Below, in pieces: positions 12,111 to 23,401 of a stretch of DNA of 64,000 nt. A program made the position numbers and the translations under genes. The stretch is from NCBI GenBank assembly GCA_020310875.1, contig CM035407.1, forward strand, positions 66,052,658-66,116,657. The letters run 5' to 3'. Numbering within the stretch: the stretch's first letter is position 1; each line of letters opens with the position of its first letter. A model generated the notes under the pieces. The model had not been told where the DNA came from, did not search any database, and saw nothing but the letters and a program-made list of their open reading frames with translations. The stretch is from Ceratopteris richardii (taxonomy: Eukaryota; Streptophyta; Polypodiopsida; Polypodiales; Pteridaceae).

Positions 12111-12432
12111 CTCTACCTTTTTCACCCCCTCCAACCCCTCCCTCACCTCCCTCAACCCCCTTTTTAACCCCTCCATCCCCCTCCAACCCCTCCCTCACCT
12201 CCCTCAACACCCCTTTTTTAACCCTTGCATCCCCCTCCATCACCCCCTCGGCGTCCCGCATTGGTTTCTATTGATAGCTTATTTTCGGCAGTTCCCTCAA
12301 TGGCTGACGCTTCTGCTCCGCGTGATCAACATACTCCGCTGTCCGCGCTTCCTCCCAACCATCACAATCAATCCTCTCCCACCTCCGCGCCTCCTTCCGA
12401 CCATCCAAATCCAACTACTCCCTCTTCGGTAG
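8632..12432 (+). CDS. Proline-rich open frame across the satellite (coding doubtful)
   Basis: A frame of 1266 codons, almost all Pro with Ser, Ala, Arg and Leu, as [13 protein letters not shown]-like units. It resembles extensins or proline-rich linkers only in composition. Because the DNA lacks A and has little T, stop codons cannot easily arise, and other frames on both strands are open for hundreds of codons too. The open frame alone is therefore weak evidence for a protein. In its favour, it stays open for 3.8 kb through length-variable C runs. It ends in non-repetitive sequence overlapping the next ORF in another frame. Confidence 0.3.
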   Translation: MAPSPFPLLPPPPRSLPPPPPLTPPPPPPPRSPPRSHPLPTSPRAPPPPPAEPPPFPPPLAAPPSPPQPPPSHLPSRPPLPPHPLPPQPPLPPSPPQPPLPPLPPQSPPLPPSPRGPPSPPQPPPFPPPLAPPPPPAPPPPRSPPLFPLPPAAPPLPPSPCAPPSPRTPFPPQPPLPPSPPQPPPSPLPSRPPPLPPQSPPFPPPLAAPPPPRSHPLPPSTRAPPSPRNPSPRSPPSPPQPPLPPPPPAEPPPSPLPSRPQPPLPPSPPQPPPSPRSPPPAVPPAAPSTRAPPPPAPPPPAAPPSHLPPVAPPFPPLPPQSPLLPPSPRAPPSPRTPSPPQPPLPPSPRAPPLPPAAPPPRIHPLPPSTRAPPFPRSPPLPPSPPQPPPSPLPPAAPSFPPLPPQSPPPFPPPLAPPPSPRRAPPSPLPSRPPLPPAAPPFPPQLAPPPPPAAPPFPPPPRSPPPPPAEPPPLPPSPRAPPPPPAKPPLPPSPRGPPSPPQPPPRSPPLPPSTRAPPSPRTPSPRNPPFPPPPRSPPLPPLTPQSPLLPPSPRAPPSPRTPSPPQPPPPLAPPPSPHSHPLPPSTRAPPSPRTPSPRTPSPPATPSPPQPPPSPPSPRRAPSFPPPLAPPPSPRTPSPPQPPFPPPLAPPPSPHSPPPPQPPPSPLNSRTPLPPHPLTPQPPLPPSPPQPPPSPPSPCRAPSFPPPLAPPLPPHPLPPAAPPFPPPLAPPPSPRSPPPPQPPPSPLNSRPPLPPQPPPSPLPRAAPPFPPLPPQSPLLPPSPRAPPSPRTPSPPQPPPSPLPSRPPLPPAAPPPQPPPSPLNLRPPSPRSPPLPPSPPQPPPSPPSPRRAPPPSPSPRAPPSPRRAPPSPLPSRPPLPPAAPPPAPPFPPQLAPPPPPAPPPPAAPPSPSPPQPPPSPCRAPSFPPPLAPPPPPAPPPPRSPPFPPPLAPPLPPHPFPPQPPLPPSPPQSPPSPPSPRRAPPPFPLPPSPRAPPLPPQSPPFPPPLAAPPPPRSPPLPPSTRAPPSPRTPSPRSPPFPPPPRSPPLPPPPPAEPPPSPLPSRPPLPPHPLPPAAPPSPLPSRPPPPPAEPPFPPPLAAPPPPRSPPPPRSPPPFPPPPCSPPFPPPLTVPPSPRSAPAAPLPPPHAPPPPQSPRSPPSPPSTFFTPSNPSLTSLNPLFNPSIPLQPLPHLPQHPFFNPCIPLHHPLGVPHWFLLIAYFRQFPQWLTLLLRVINILRCPRFLPTITINPLPPPRLLPTIQIQLLPLR

Positions 12433-13964
12433 CACACTCTGTTCCAGCTAACCCACCACATTCTACTGCCCTTCTTGATAGTCCTATCTATTCCATGCCC
12501 TCTGATTCCACCTATCTTTATTCTCCTCCTCCCATCCCTCATCCTCCTTCTCCTTCCCCATCTGTGTCTCATCACTCAAACCCACCATCGCCAACCGGGG
12601 ATTATATGCGCGTGTTTCTTCCACCCGACTTGAACCTGCAAATCCGTATGCATTTATCCCTACCTACCATTGCCCTTCGTCAAATGTTTTCCATTGAGGA
12701 TCTTCAGCAGGCGGGCCTGTGGGGCTTGGCTAATGTTTCCTTAAATACCACCGCCAATTTTACCCTAGTTTATGAATCTATCCGCCTCTTCCCTCATTTT
12801 AGAACCGGCACTCTTTTCCTCCCAGACATTGCCAACAGTATTGGATCTCCCTTATTACATTTTCGTGCTTCCCCTTTCCTTTACTCTGGATTGTCAGCTT
12901 CGGCTACTATTGCCTTTTGTACCGAGCACTTTCAAAGTAATGCTAGGTTTTCACTCCGCATGACCACCATTCTAAATGCGTTCATCTTTTTCTTCTTACT
13001 GCGTAGTCCCACTTCTTCGCTTCCCTGGTCCGATATCCGTATTGCCGATCCCCTTTTCTGCTTTCTCCATAGCCGTCCTTACCCTTACGCTACTCTCATT
13101 TATAGTTCCCTAACTTTGCGCTCCCGTCGACTCCGCGAGGCTATTTCTAGAGGCTCTCAGGCATTTTCCATCTATTCGGCGCCCTTCCTAGCCTGGATCT
13201 ATCAAATTCCTGCACAAACTGCCCACAATGTTGCTTTTCTCCCTACCAACCCTGGGCTACCATCCATTGCTCCTTCTCCCTCCCCCCCTCTCATCTCAAT
13301 TGACTCCGCTTCCGCATCGACACACGCATCCGCACCCCTTGATGTCCCCTCCTTCCCTCCCCAATCTTCCTCAACTATCCCTCCAGCATCTACCGCTTCT
13401 CCGTCCATGCCTACCCCTCCCCTTATCCCTAGACCTCCCATCTCTTCAGCGTTAAAGCCCCTCATTCAAACGCAGCTCAACCCTCAACACCCCACCTGTA
13501 TGCCCCCAATTCCTCCGGATTCCACCTCACCCCCTATCATTCATGTTCCTGTCAGTCAACCAATTCCCTCCCCCAATCCTTCCCTTCCCAGTCCATCTTC
13601 CACTACAAACCTTCCTCCTCCTCCGCCGGTAATTCCCCCTCCCCCTCCTCCGCCTGCTTCCAGAGCCACTCCTCCTCCGCATTTTGCCTTCCCATCAACC
13701 CCCTCCTTTTTGCAATTACTACAGGACGCAAGTGGAGTCGCTCTCGGCAATGCTCAGGACTCCCAGATTTCATTGGATTCGGTATCGGCCGCCGCTTCGG
13801 TTCATCAACAGTATATCTCCACAATAGAAAACATCAATCGCATGGCCAATTCTCAATGGCACTCGCTCAACGAAACGGCGCAATTGCTCAAAGAGGAGAG
13901 ATCATTATCGCGCTATGGCCGACTCTGCGTTGAAAGCCTTAGAAGATCTTTAGAATCGCTCTAA
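12225..13964 (+). CDS. Element B 3' accessory ORF, unknown function
   Basis: An open frame of 579 codons between the satellite and the 3' LTR. A likely internal start is the Met at 12300 ([10 protein letters not shown]). Layout: Pro/Ser-rich residues 1-125; a globular hydrophobic part at about 126-330 (for example [20 protein letters not shown] and [20 protein letters not shown]); a second Pro/Ser-rich linker at 335-500; and a helical C-terminus at 505-579. The FIFFFLL stretch could be a membrane segment, but there is no signal peptide. Composition differs sharply from pol. Ty3 elements of the Tat/Athila group often carry an extra ORF here; I do not recognise this one. Confidence 0.65.
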   Translation: MHPPPSPPRRPALVSIDSLFSAVPSMADASAPRDQHTPLSALPPNHHNQSSPTSAPPSDHPNPTTPSSVAHSVPANPPHSTALLDSPIYSMPSDSTYLYSPPPIPHPPSPSPSVSHHSNPPSPTGDYMRVFLPPDLNLQIRMHLSLPTIALRQMFSIEDLQQAGLWGLANVSLNTTANFTLVYESIRLFPHFRTGTLFLPDIANSIGSPLLHFRASPFLYSGLSASATIAFCTEHFQSNARFSLRMTTILNAFIFFFLLRSPTSSLPWSDIRIADPLFCFLHSRPYPYATLIYSSLTLRSRRLREAISRGSQAFSIYSAPFLAWIYQIPAQTAHNVAFLPTNPGLPSIAPSPSPPLISIDSASASTHASAPLDVPSFPPQSSSTIPPASTASPSMPTPPLIPRPPISSALKPLIQTQLNPQHPTCMPPIPPDSTSPPIIHVPVSQPIPSPNPSLPSPSSTTNLPPPPPVIPPPPPPPASRATPPPHFAFPSTPSFLQLLQDASGVALGNAQDSQISLDSVSAAASVHQQYISTIENINRMANSQWHSLNETAQLLKEERSLSRYGRLCVESLRRSLESL

Positions 13965-14405
13965 CTTAGGGCTTTGTGCTAATGCTGCCTACAGACGTAT
14001 CCGAAGAGAAAGGGATCATCTTCGGCAATGCCTTAGCTCGCTACAGCATACCATTGAGCAAGCTTCTGCTCCTTTGCCCCCCTCTCCTACGACCTCGGCT
14101 GAGAATCTCAATCAACCTGCTCAATAAATTTCATTTTCCATCCCTAGTCTCAATAAATTTCTTATCCCCTTCCTAATCATTGCTCTTAGATTCCGTTTTC
14201 GCTTTGTCAATAAATTTCTACTCCCTTTGATTTCTCAATAATTCTTGTAGGGTAGCGTATACTTTTCTTACTTAAATAATATACAAACCCTTTTCCTCTC
14301 TTCTTGCCTCAGTTTCCTGGTTTTCATGTCTGTGCCTTTGCAACTTTTCTGTTTTGTATTGATGTTGTCTCTCCGGGACGGAGAGACCTTTTGGTGGTGG
14401 GCATC
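13965..14405 (+). other. Element B 3' untranslated region and polypurine tract
   Basis: Non-coding, with several CAATAAATTTC repeats (about 14120-14220). A purine-rich segment, including GGTGGTGGGCATC, lies directly before the 3' LTR and is the expected site for plus-strand priming. Confidence 0.55.
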
Positions 14406-15329
14406 TGTTGAGCCCATAAAAGTCATGATGGTCAAAGCGGTCAAAGTCAACAAGGTCAAGGTCAAGCCAACAGGGCAAAGTCAAAGTGCCTAAGTGACAA
14501 TTAATTGGAAAAAAAGGGTAAATTGGAGAAGCGGTTGTGTATTTTCTCTAATTTTCCTAAAGATCAAAATGTGTTTTAAAGCGTTTAGAAGGTTTAGGTG
14601 AATCCCCCTTAGCACACAAAGGAAGAATTAAAAGGGAATATGAAGGCATGTGAAGCGGAAAAATGTACGCACATGAAGATATGACCCCATAAAATTTTTT
14701 TTGGTTTTACACTAAAGTCACTACAGGACAAAGGGCAATTCGTTGGCCGCCAACTAAAAAGAGAATCTTGGGACATCAAAGGAAGCCCAAGAATCCATGA
14801 CAGTTAGAAGTCACGGGACCGGCAGATTCAAGAAAGAGGACAAAGGCTATTCTTGGACACATTGAGAGAAGGAGCAGGAGAGAGCTCAGAGGAAGCAAGA
14901 AGAGCCACCAGTGTGCAACGACACATAGGAGTGCAAGAGGTGTCAAGAGGAAGGTGTGCAGAGAAGGCGGATTGGATTCCAAGAGTCCCAAGGTCTATTG
15001 TGTGTGTGCGCCGAGATACCAACTCCTTAGCTTGGTGGAAGCTTAGTGCAAGGTGTGCACAAGGGAAGCGTGAAGCGAGTGAAGGATTGGTGCAGGAGAG
15101 GCCGTTGCCAGAGGACTTGAGATAATTGGTCTCCAGTAATTGATATTCTCTGAAGTTGTATTTAGTCATTGATTAGACTGTGTGCAGTCATTGTAATTGT
15201 TGCAAGATAATCAATATTCAAGGTTTCTAAGAGTATTCCTTTGCAGAAGTTCTCACTGTATTCCATTTTTATCATCTCCTTTCCCTCCTACAAACCCTCA
15301 AACTCCTTCTTGTCCACGAATCCCCAACA
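14406..15329 (+). repeat. 3' LTR of element B
   Basis: 924 bp, TGTTGAGCC...CCCCAACA. It is near-identical to 1433-2356 (about nine differences by eye). GCTAT follows at 15330-15334. Confidence 0.95.
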
Positions 15330-18329
15330 GCTATTCCACCATCAACTTCCATAAACTGAATGCCCAAATGATGATGCAAATGCCCCAAACCAGACATCTC
15401 AAATGAGGCATGTAAATCAGCCTTGAAATCAGCAATATGCTTCCCCATGAGGACCAGTGAGCAACATGTCATCAACATATACAACAATGATCAAAAGCAC
15501 ATCATTAGCACGCTTAACATATAAGGTGCTTTCAGTTGGACTGTTCTCAAAACCATGTGCAATCAGATAGGCATGTATCTTTTCATACCAAGCACATGCT
15601 GCTAGCTTTAAACCATATAATGCCTTCTTTAAACTGCACACCTAGGTTTCATGCCCTTTTTGCACAAAGCCCTTTCATGCCGTTTGTGCACTTCTTCATG
15701 CAAGCCGCCATTCAAAAATGTTGTTTTAATGTCCAACTAATGTACATTCCAACCATGATGAGCTGCAAGTGCATAGATGCTATGAACAATAGTCATGCAA
15801 CATGTAGGTGCAAAGGTTTCATCAAAATTAATGCTTCTTTCCTGTGCATAACCCTTTGCAACAAGCCTAGCCTTATACCTATCAATCGTTCCATCAAGTT
15901 TACACTTTAGCTTGTATACCCACTTAGTGCCAATGTCCTTCTTGCAAGGAGGCAAGTCATATAAAGGCCGGGTACCATTCTTCATTATAACATCATATTC
16001 AGATTGCATACCAGCCATCCAATTTTCTGATTTTTGTGCTTCACCAAATGAAACAGGGCTCATTCTGATCATAGAGACTAGATGCAGTCATAGCATAGCA
16101 ATCTAATAGTAAAAGACACACTATGGGAGCCTGAACGAGTACGATATGAAATAGGTGCATCTAATTTGTTGTATGCAAAGTCTACACCAGCCATTTTGGC
16201 ATAGTTTTTGCCTCCTCAATATCATCTCTCTCATCAACAAGTGCATCATGTAAATTTGCATCAGAAATGGAATGATCTCCATCATCACATGAAACCTGCA
16301 AAGGTTGAGAAGTTGCCTCATTAGGACCAGCACTAGACTGTCCACCTATAAAAAGAGGCAGCAAAGTATCATACATGTCTTTAGAGCTAACAGATGTCTC
16401 ATTTGTACATGAAAGTAAAGGCTAAATAGCATCTTCCACAAAAACAACATCACGGTAGCAAACTAGAAAAATTTAGATGACCAAAGTGTGCATGCCAAAG
16501 CTATGCATCTGACATAGCCTGAGAATCATGTACTACACATGCTGAGTCATTCACAGATCTTTCATATTCTATGAGCTTATACAACCCACAACATAAAATG
16601 CCTTAAGCTATAATCATGTCGCCATTAGACTGATCATGAGTTGTACATCTATCATCAACAATTTTCATAGCCAAGCCGATCTTGGCTAATGTAGAAATTG
16701 ATAATAGATTTTTCTTGATCCACAAATAAAGCATCCAACAAAGTGAAAGAACTACCATCAGTAGTAGTCAAAATGATCTTACCAACTCCCATGATAGGAT
16801 AAGAGGATTTGTTGGTGCATGTGATAGTATTCCCTTTAGGGGCGAGCTCAAGTGAAGTGAAGAAACTGTGCTACGAGGTAATATGTTTGATTGCCCCACT
16901 ATCAAAATACCAAACATCTGAGTCTACTACAAACATACACTCATGAGAAGATGGGTCAAAACTGCAAACGGTAGAAAATGCCCATTCTTCATTCTGCACA
17001 AGATTAGTAGACTCTATTTTTGGTGTAGAGGCCTCTACGACAACCATTCCGGTCTCTTTCTTCTTTGCCTCTTTAGCAGCTAGTTTTGGACAGCTCTTAA
17101 TGGCATGATCATTTGCTTTAGAGTATTTGCAAAACAATTTCTGCTTTTTTTATTTCTTCTCATCTTTGTCTTCCTTCTTTGAATGTGCAGCATTTGCAGA
17201 TGTTTGCTTACTAGTAGATGAGCTCCATTTACCTTTGCCCTTCTAACTAGCCACGAAAGCTTGATCTACAACACACATAATGGACATGTTCTACCTAAAC
17301 TGGTCTTCTTGCAGTAGAACAGAAACTAACTCTTCAAATGTTAAGGCATTTGGATTGCCTTTCATCATCAAACGAAGAGTAGAAGCAAAGCTCTAATATG
17401 AATCGAGAAGACCATTCAAAACAATCTACACAAGCAAACTATCAAGAAGGACTTCATCAGCAAAAATCAACTATTCCTTCAAATCCTTGATCTTTGTCAG
17501 AAAACTGACCATAGAATCACCTTCATTCATATGCTCACTCTCCAATTGTTTTCAGAGATAAGCAACATGAGCCTCATTCCTAGCCTGGTACAATGTGGTA
17601 AGTGTATCCCATGCATCATTAGCTATTCTACAAGAGCAAATGTGAGGAATAATGGCACCTTTGACAGAAAAGGTTATCAATCCATGTGCCTGAGCATCTT
17701 GACCATCCCGATGAATTTGCTATGTAGTAAGTGCAGCAAAAATCGTAGCACCAATAGGAATTTGAAGAATATCATCATCTTCAATGCCATTTGCATCAGC
17801 TTCAATACTTGTATTTGCACGTTTAATAGGATATTTTTCAACACCCTGCACAATGTTCCATAGTCCTTTTGCAACCAATACATGTCACATCATATAAGCC
17901 CACAATGGATAATTGGTACCGTCCAACTAATCCTCAATAGCCAACATACGGAATACATTACTACTTTCGGCCATGGCCACTGACTAAAATACCTTGATGC
18001 AAGAAAATGATTGTATATGAAAAAGTTAAATAGAACTCCCCTAACAAGTTTTGCTAGACCTGTGTAGACTTTGAGATGCTTATACTGGTGAACCAAATTT
18101 TTTATATATCATTGGCACAAAAAGATGAAATACTCTGCAGAAGCGCTGCAATAGTGTGTTCAGAAGCCGAAACAAGCTCAGATCGTGATTTTGGCACCAC
18201 AAAGTGAAGCAATTTTGACCTCCTAATCACCTTGAGTATGCTCACCAAATTTTTTTGTGATTCTAAGGCTGTGACCAAAGGAGTGTCGACAATGCCCTAG
18301 ATGAATGAGTGACCTACTCTGATACCAAT
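15330..18329 (-). pseudogene. copia C1 gag, protease and reverse transcriptase (remains)
   Basis: Read on the minus strand from 18329: the Met-tRNA primer site at 18317-18329 (ATTGGTATCAGAG), then gag around 17530-17960. A knuckle-like segment plus WYFDSGA protease motif follows at 16871-17137. Reverse transcriptase at 15340-16072 includes GTKWVYKLK, RYKARLVAKGYAQE and YVDDMLLTGP. It is the same family as C2. It is broken in many places and shorter than C2. Confidence 0.85.
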
Positions 18330-18559
18330 TGTTGGAGTTAGACGTCTGTAGAAGCATGCAAACAACACAAGGAAGAAGAAGAAGCTTGGAGCACAACACA
18401 CAATACTGAATGAATTACTACTAGAATGTACAATGATAAGTAACCTATTAGGGCTATAAGCATATATACAAGTCGAGGGAAAAAACCTCCTAAACAGGGG
18501 AAAAAGTGCCATGACGGTCCTACTATGTTCACACACATCACTACCTAAATATATCAACA
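18330..18559 (-). repeat. 5' LTR of copia C1
   Basis: 230 bp, TGTTGG...TCAACA, followed on the minus strand by the primer site. It pairs with 316-545. Confidence 0.88.
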
Positions 18560-18585
18560 AGTAACACCAAATGTGGCACTGTTGT
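18560..18585 (+). repeat. Family-A primer-site remnant between two copia elements
   Basis: AGTAACACCAAATGTGGCAC corresponds to AGTGACACCAAATTTGGC at 33983-34000, the LTR end and primer site of family A. This is the original insertion locus of both C1 and C2. Confidence 0.75.
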
Positions 18586-18814
18586 TGTTGATATATTTAG
18601 TAGTGATATGTGTGAACACTCTAGGACCGTCGGGGCACTTTTTTCCCTCTTTAGGAGGTTTTCTTCCCCCGGCTTTTATATACGCCTATTGCCGTAATGG
18701 GCTACTTATCTTTGTACATTCTATAGCAATACATTCAGTATTTTGTGTTGTGCTCCAAGCTTCTTCTTCTTCCTTGTGTTGTTCGTGTGCTTCCACATAC
18801 GTCTAACTCTAACA
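18586..18814 (+). repeat. 5' LTR of copia C2
   Basis: 229 bp, TGTTGATATATTTAG...CTAACAATT-side end AACA. It is inverted relative to, and the same family as, 18330-18559. It is followed by ATTGGTATTAGAGC, the Met-tRNA primer site (18815-18828). Confidence 0.88.
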
Positions 18815-19132
18815 ATTGGTATTAGAGCAGGTTGTCGATTCATCTAGGGCATCTTCTACACCTCTCCGGTTGCATTCTCAGATTCGCACAAAATTTGGTG
18901 AGCATACTCAGGGTGTTTCAGAGATCTAAGCTCGTTTCCGCCTTCGAACGCACTATCGCAGTGCTTGTGCAGGCTATTTCATCTTTTTGTGCCAAAGCTA
19001 TATACTTGTTTTGGTTCGTCAGTATAAGCAGCTCAAAGTCTGCTACAAGTTTACCAGAACTCATCTCGGTAGTTTCGTTCAACTTTTTGAGAATAGTCAA
19101 TTTTTTGCATCAAGGTATTTTAGTCACTGGCC

Positions 19133-19552
19133 ATGGCTGAAAGCAGTGATGTATTTCGTATGTTGGCTGTTGAGGATAAGTTGGATGGTACCAACTACCC
19201 ATTGTGGGCTTATATGATGCGACATGTATTGGTTGCAAAAGGACTATGGAACATTGTGCAGCGTGTTGAGAAAAATCCTATCATACTTGCAACTGTTACG
19301 ACTGCAGGTGCTGAAGCTGATGGAGAAGGTGTCAAAGATGATGATATTCTGCATCTTCTTGTTCATCCTGCGGTTTTTGTTGCACCTACTGTAGAGCAGA
19401 CTCGTTGGGATGGCAGAGATGCTCAGGCACATGCATTCATAGCTTTGTCTATCAAACGTGCCATTATTCCTCACATTCGCTCTTACAGAACAGCTAAGGA
19501 TGCTTGGGATACACTTACCACATTGTACCAAGCTAGGAATGAGGCTCGTGTT
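19133..19552 (+). CDS. copia C2 gag, first part
   Basis: It starts MAESSDVFRML and contains LDGTNYPLWAYMMRHVLV, the hallmark of plant copia gag (UBN2 type). It breaks off at the DNA transposon insertion site (GTT at 19550-19552). It aligns with C1 gag on the minus strand around 17580-17960. Confidence 0.88.
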
Positions 19553-19585
19553 ATTAGGAAAAAAGGTGAACCTTGGATGGGCCTT
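19553..19585 (+). repeat. Left terminal inverted repeat of the DNA transposon
   Basis: 33 bp matching the reverse complement of 28726-28758 except at positions 21 and 24. The inner part reads GGTGAACC..G.ATGGGCCTT. Confidence 0.92.
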
Positions 19586-19650
19586 TTAGCTTAAGGAGTG
19601 ATTAGTAATGGACCAATCAGAAGAGGGTAGTGGCCACAGTCTATACCCTA

Positions 19651-19659
19651 TAAAATACT
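19651..19659 (+). promoter_or_regulatory. TATA box for transposon gene 1
   Basis: TATAAAATA sits about 390 bp before the first plausible Met at 20043 and just inside the left TIR. The stretch between (19660-20042) holds no other gene and would be 5' leader or intron. Confidence 0.5.
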
Positions 19660-20042
19660 AGGCTGAAGGGGGAAGAGGGGACAAGATTCCTCTATGTTCA
19701 GGGTTGTCTTCTAGAGAGAGAAGAAATCTCGTAATCAGGTTGGGCGCAAAAATTCAAAATTTTTAAAAAGTTGTAAAACTCATCATAATACCATTAAATG
19801 ATCTCCATATCACTTTTCAGGGTCAAAAGTGCTATTTCTGACTTCTAATTCAAAATCCATGCATGTTTTTGAGCTAAAAAAGTGAATTTTTTCAAAATAA
19901 CTCAAAAAACTCTACTTTCCCTCTTCAAACTCCCATTTTCATACCCAAAACCCAAAAAGTCATATTTTTCACCTCTATTCCCTCCATACCATACAACAAA
20001 ATCGTTTTTTCTCCTCCTACCATTCTCCCAACTTCTGCGGCA

Positions 20043-21422
20043 ATGACAACAACTCTTACTCCCATGGAAAGCTCCAGAGCTTGTAGGAGACCAAAAGACG
20101 AAGTTCACACAATGATGTGCCACAACATCAAAACAATGGAAGGAAGTTGGCTACCACAAGAGTTTTGCAAAGGTGCATGGGTGTACATGCAGCCATCTGG
20201 ATTTGGTCCTCATCGTGTTTGAGATCGTGGAAATTTGGATCTTCATTGGAAAGGTAAGCTCTTAGGCTTCAAGCAGCAAACACATGGTGGGATGGTTGTT
20301 ATTGTACAACATGTCTTCACAGTTTCAACCATGAAGTTAGAAAACTCCAATAGAATTAGATATCCAATCCATTGTGAGTACTCCTATTTTTTCAATGCTT
20401 CATGGTGTTAAATGTCTTAATTACTCATCTCATATGTTTTTCATTGCTATAGTCATATTTCCTTCTAGTTTAGTGGAAGAGCAACCACTTCATAGTCTTA
20501 CAGGAACCTTCAAAGCATTACATGTAGACATTGGGGCATTAGTGTTTCCAGATGTACCTCCTGCTAAACTTATTCATGAAAGGATCTTCTTTTACACTCA
20601 CAAGTACATTGTTCCTTCCACAGATGGTGAATATGGAAGGTTGGAGATTATCAAAGTTGATTCTCTTCTTAGTTTAGAGTGGCCAAAACCTGATTTTTGG
20701 TCCATATCATCTTTCAAGTGTAAGATGGTGATGGACATACATAACTCTTTGAAATTCACGCGAGTGTCTAGATCAATAGGTCTTCATTGGACTCTACCAA
20801 TCCATTGCTTTGTTTTCATATTTCAAGGCATTCTTTTTGTAGAAACTCCTACAATGTTCCTATGTAAAGATATTACATACGAAGTAGTAGAAGGATTGTT
20901 AGGGGAAAACTAGGGTTATGTAGAAGGATTGTCAAAAGGGGATAGATATCGTTGTAGAATTGGTGGCACAGGTATAGGATTTTGCTATTTAAAACATCGC
21001 ACCTCTTTGTACATTAGATTTTATTATGATCGTTGGATGTGTAAACTAGGAGAGTTGATACCTTTGCAAAGCTCCGAGAGATCTTTAGCTTCATTTGAAA
21101 TTAATTTGAAGTTACCAAACAATGATATGGAGGTGGTTTTAGTTAATCAACATTGGAACTTGGCCAACTTGAGAGAGCACTTACTTATCATGGGATATGA
21201 TGATCTTCATGATTTCAAATTTCGAATACGAGGGAACAAGGTAAGAGTTGTATTCCATATATACATATAGATATATATATATCTTATTCTATCACTATTG
21301 TTCATGATTTGAAAATGTTTTACTCTTTCATGAATTGTCCATAGATTGGAAAGAGATTGGAAGAAAAAATCAAGGTTCTTGCAGATTGGAGCATGGATGG
21401 AACTGAAATTTCATTGTCATAA
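20043..21422 (+). pseudogene. Transposon gene 1, unknown, ubiquitin-like C-terminus possible
   Basis: A multi-exon gene by inspection. Exon 1 starts at 20043 (MTTTLTPMESSRACRRPKDE). A candidate intron runs from the GTGAGT at 20374 to the CTAG ending at 20468. A long frame runs 20469-21240, then a clear intron (donor GTAAGA at 21241, acceptor CATAG at 21344) and a last exon 21345-21422 ending GTEISLS. The last 65 residues (MEVVLVNQHWNLANLREHLL...DGTEISLS) have the strand-helix-strand spacing of a ubiquitin-like fold; that is a guess. It has two in-frame stops, a TGA in exon 1 (GPHRV then stop) and a TAG near 20911, so this copy is decayed. I do not recognise the rest. Confidence 0.5.
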
Positions 21423-21693
21423 CTCTTTTTTGTAAAGATACTGTGAAACCTGTAAACAAACCTATTTTTGCAATGAAAAATTTTTCACATTTGCTTCAAG
21501 GATATTTTGGCCACATTCTACTTGTATTTGTACATTCTCAAGGTTTTTCTTGAAAGAGCATTCTTATTGTTTATTTTCTTTGATGTGATCTCAAATGTCA
21601 AAGTTTTCCTTTCCAAGACTCTTATGTTTTAATTTAAGGAAAAGTCACTTCTATGAAAAAGTGGGACCCATCACTTAAAAATTCTAAAAAAGT

Positions 21694-21701
21694 TATAAAT
21701 A
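21694..21701 (+). promoter_or_regulatory. TATA box for transposon gene 2
   Basis: TATAAATA lies 78 bp before the Met at 21772, ordinary plant spacing for a TATA box with a short leader. Confidence 0.6.
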
Positions 21702-21771
21702 GGAGTCCTCTCTCCTCATTTCTAACTTTTGCAACTACATTGAGTGATAGAGCAGTCTGCATTTGCAAGCT

Positions 21772-23272
21772 ATGGCTTCCACCTTTGTAACTACTAAGAG
21801 TGCACACTACAAGTTTCTAGAATTTTTAGAGGATTCAGATTATAAAGGTCAACATGGCCTATATGATCTTCTCTCCAAGGTTCCTGACCTCCATGGAACT
21901 GTGCAAATGAATGCCGATGCTTTGGAGGAAGCTACTTCAATATATGCAAGTTCATATATTGCGTTTCTCCATCGAAATACCACCATATGATGGAACCTAG
22001 GTTCCATGTGATCTTCTCACCTACATTCACAAAGGTGATGAGGCATTTGCAAAACGATTGAAATGGTTCTAGGTAATTGCAGAGGAAACAGGGCACCTTC
22101 TTGATGAAACTGTGCCACTTATAAGGAGATTGAATAGGAAATGCAAGATGGGTGCAAAATATCTTTCATTCATTGCTGCCACAATTTTCCTTGTGAATGA
22201 GGAACCGGAACCAATTCCTCATGAGATCCCTCATCTTCTTATAGGTGGTTTTGTCGATGATAAAAAGGAACCACCACAAGAACCCTTGAATCTCCTGTTA
22301 GAGAGAGAAGCTATTGAGAAAACTTATCCTCTTGGTGTGAATGATAAGTTGAAAGAAGTGCCTAAGCCATCCACCAATTCGGAGTCAGAAGCAACTATTC
22401 CAGAGGTGGAGATTGAAACTTTTTCAGTGGTTCTTGTCGAGGGACAAGAATATTTGTTTTTACATTATGTAGACAAGGCATTCGGGGTACAGCTGGATGA
22501 ATGCCTAAGTTTGTTTTGTACTTTGTCAGAGTTTCCTTTGGATAGTACCTCTGACTTGTTGGAGAAAAAGTGTTTGCCATTTGGTGACTCAGTGGCCGAC
22601 ACAATAAAATTGGTTTGCAATGACATACTTACAAGTGAACATCAACATATCACAAAAGAACAATTTAATAATGCACAAGAAAGGATATTTGAATCAGAAG
22701 ATCCCACCTCGCAGAGTGGGATGTCCCACTCCAGCATTAATTCACATCTTCAAGAGAGAGGAGAAGAAGAAGATAGAGTTCAAGATGTAAGTATCTTCAA
22801 TTCATGTCTTTCATTCTTACAAACACATGCAGCTACTAATCATAAAAATTTGTGTAGGAGGTGATTGAAGTTGACAAGTTTGAAGCAAGGAGTGGAGGTG
22901 ATCGAGTGGCTTGTGGAGGTGGCTCATCCCTTTCAAACTACATTGGGAAACTTCCCAAGGAACATTTTGTAGTTATCCATAAAGAGTTCAGTCCGTAGGG
23001 CCACTTCATGACATGGTGTCTAAAGGCCTTAAGTAAATTGCTTTGTTTATCAACCATTATGTAGGGAGTAATTGTATCTTTTTAGTTAAGAAATCCCTTG
23101 TAACCCAACCTTAGGTTCCAACTTCCGTGGAAAGGTCTTAGGTCAAATAGTTATATCTCTAGGTCTAGGAGTTAGAAATGTTGATGAAATAGCAACCTCA
23201 ATTTTGACTTACACCCTACCCATGGCTTTGGAGCGTCGAAAGAGAGTCATTGATAAACTCAAAGCCAATTGA
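21772..23272 (+). pseudogene. Transposon gene 2, unknown function
   Basis: It starts MASTFVTTKSAHYKFLEFLE at 21772. Open pieces run to 21990 and 22112-22788 (an acidic protein with FSVVLVEGQEYLFLHYVDKA). An intron is clear at 22789-22857 (GTAAGT...TGTAG). The next exon reads EVIEVDKFEARSGG to a stop near 22996. A final open piece (about 23126-23272) reads SNFRGKVLGQIVISLGLGVR and ends LERRKRVIDKLKAN. Some breaks may be introns and others decay. I see no known domain. It is transcribed towards the H3-like gene and the transposase. Confidence 0.45.
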
Positions 23273-23401
23273 TGTAAACAATTGAATTAATATCAAATTT
23301 TCACTTTGCTTTATTTACAATTTTCTCAAGTCTTTCTTTTTTAGTATATTATATAAAATTCTTTTGGACCTGCATGTGATGTATTGAGCATGACTTCAGA
23401 T

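Larger units (their letters stand above)
1433..15329 (+). mobile_element. Ty3/gypsy element B, young and whole-looking, with extra 3' region
   Basis: A complete LTR-to-LTR element of 13.9 kb: LTR 1433-2356, primer site, gag, protease, reverse transcriptase, RNase H, integrase, a C-rich satellite, a further ORF, purine-rich tract and LTR 14406-15329. It is flanked by the 5-bp duplication GCTAT. The LTRs differ at about 9 of 924 positions by eye, which means a recent insertion (under a million years if about 1e-8 substitutions per site per year applies). There is no chromodomain after integrase. The protease motif (DGGSG) and the extra region between pol and the 3' LTR point to a non-chromovirus plant lineage (Tat/Athila-like); that assignment is inference. 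The coding part has a few breaks. Confidence 0.93.
316..18559 (-). mobile_element. Ty1/copia element C1, broken, nested host of element B
   Basis: A copia element on the minus strand with 230-bp LTRs at both ends (316-545 and 18330-18559). Its flanks AGTGA (311-315) and AGTAA (18560-18564) look like a 5-bp target duplication with one later change. The internal order on the minus strand is primer site, gag, CCHC/protease, reverse transcriptase, RNase H, as in Ty1/copia. The Ty3 element B (1433-15329) interrupts it between reverse transcriptase and RNase H. The two LTRs differ at about 27 of 230 positions by eye (about 12%), so it is much older than B. It is broken in many places and should be read as a fossil. 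Confidence 0.88.

Noticed and set aside
8505-12261. Gly/Arg-rich long frames on the minus strand of the C-rich array
   Set aside because: They arise because the array has no A and little T on the plus strand, so minus-strand stops cannot occur. No start context or domain supports them.
18330-18814. Head-to-head LTR pair as a single terminal-repeat (LARD/TRIM) element
   Set aside because: Each LTR is followed by its own primer site and full copia coding remains running outward, so they are the 5' ends of two elements.
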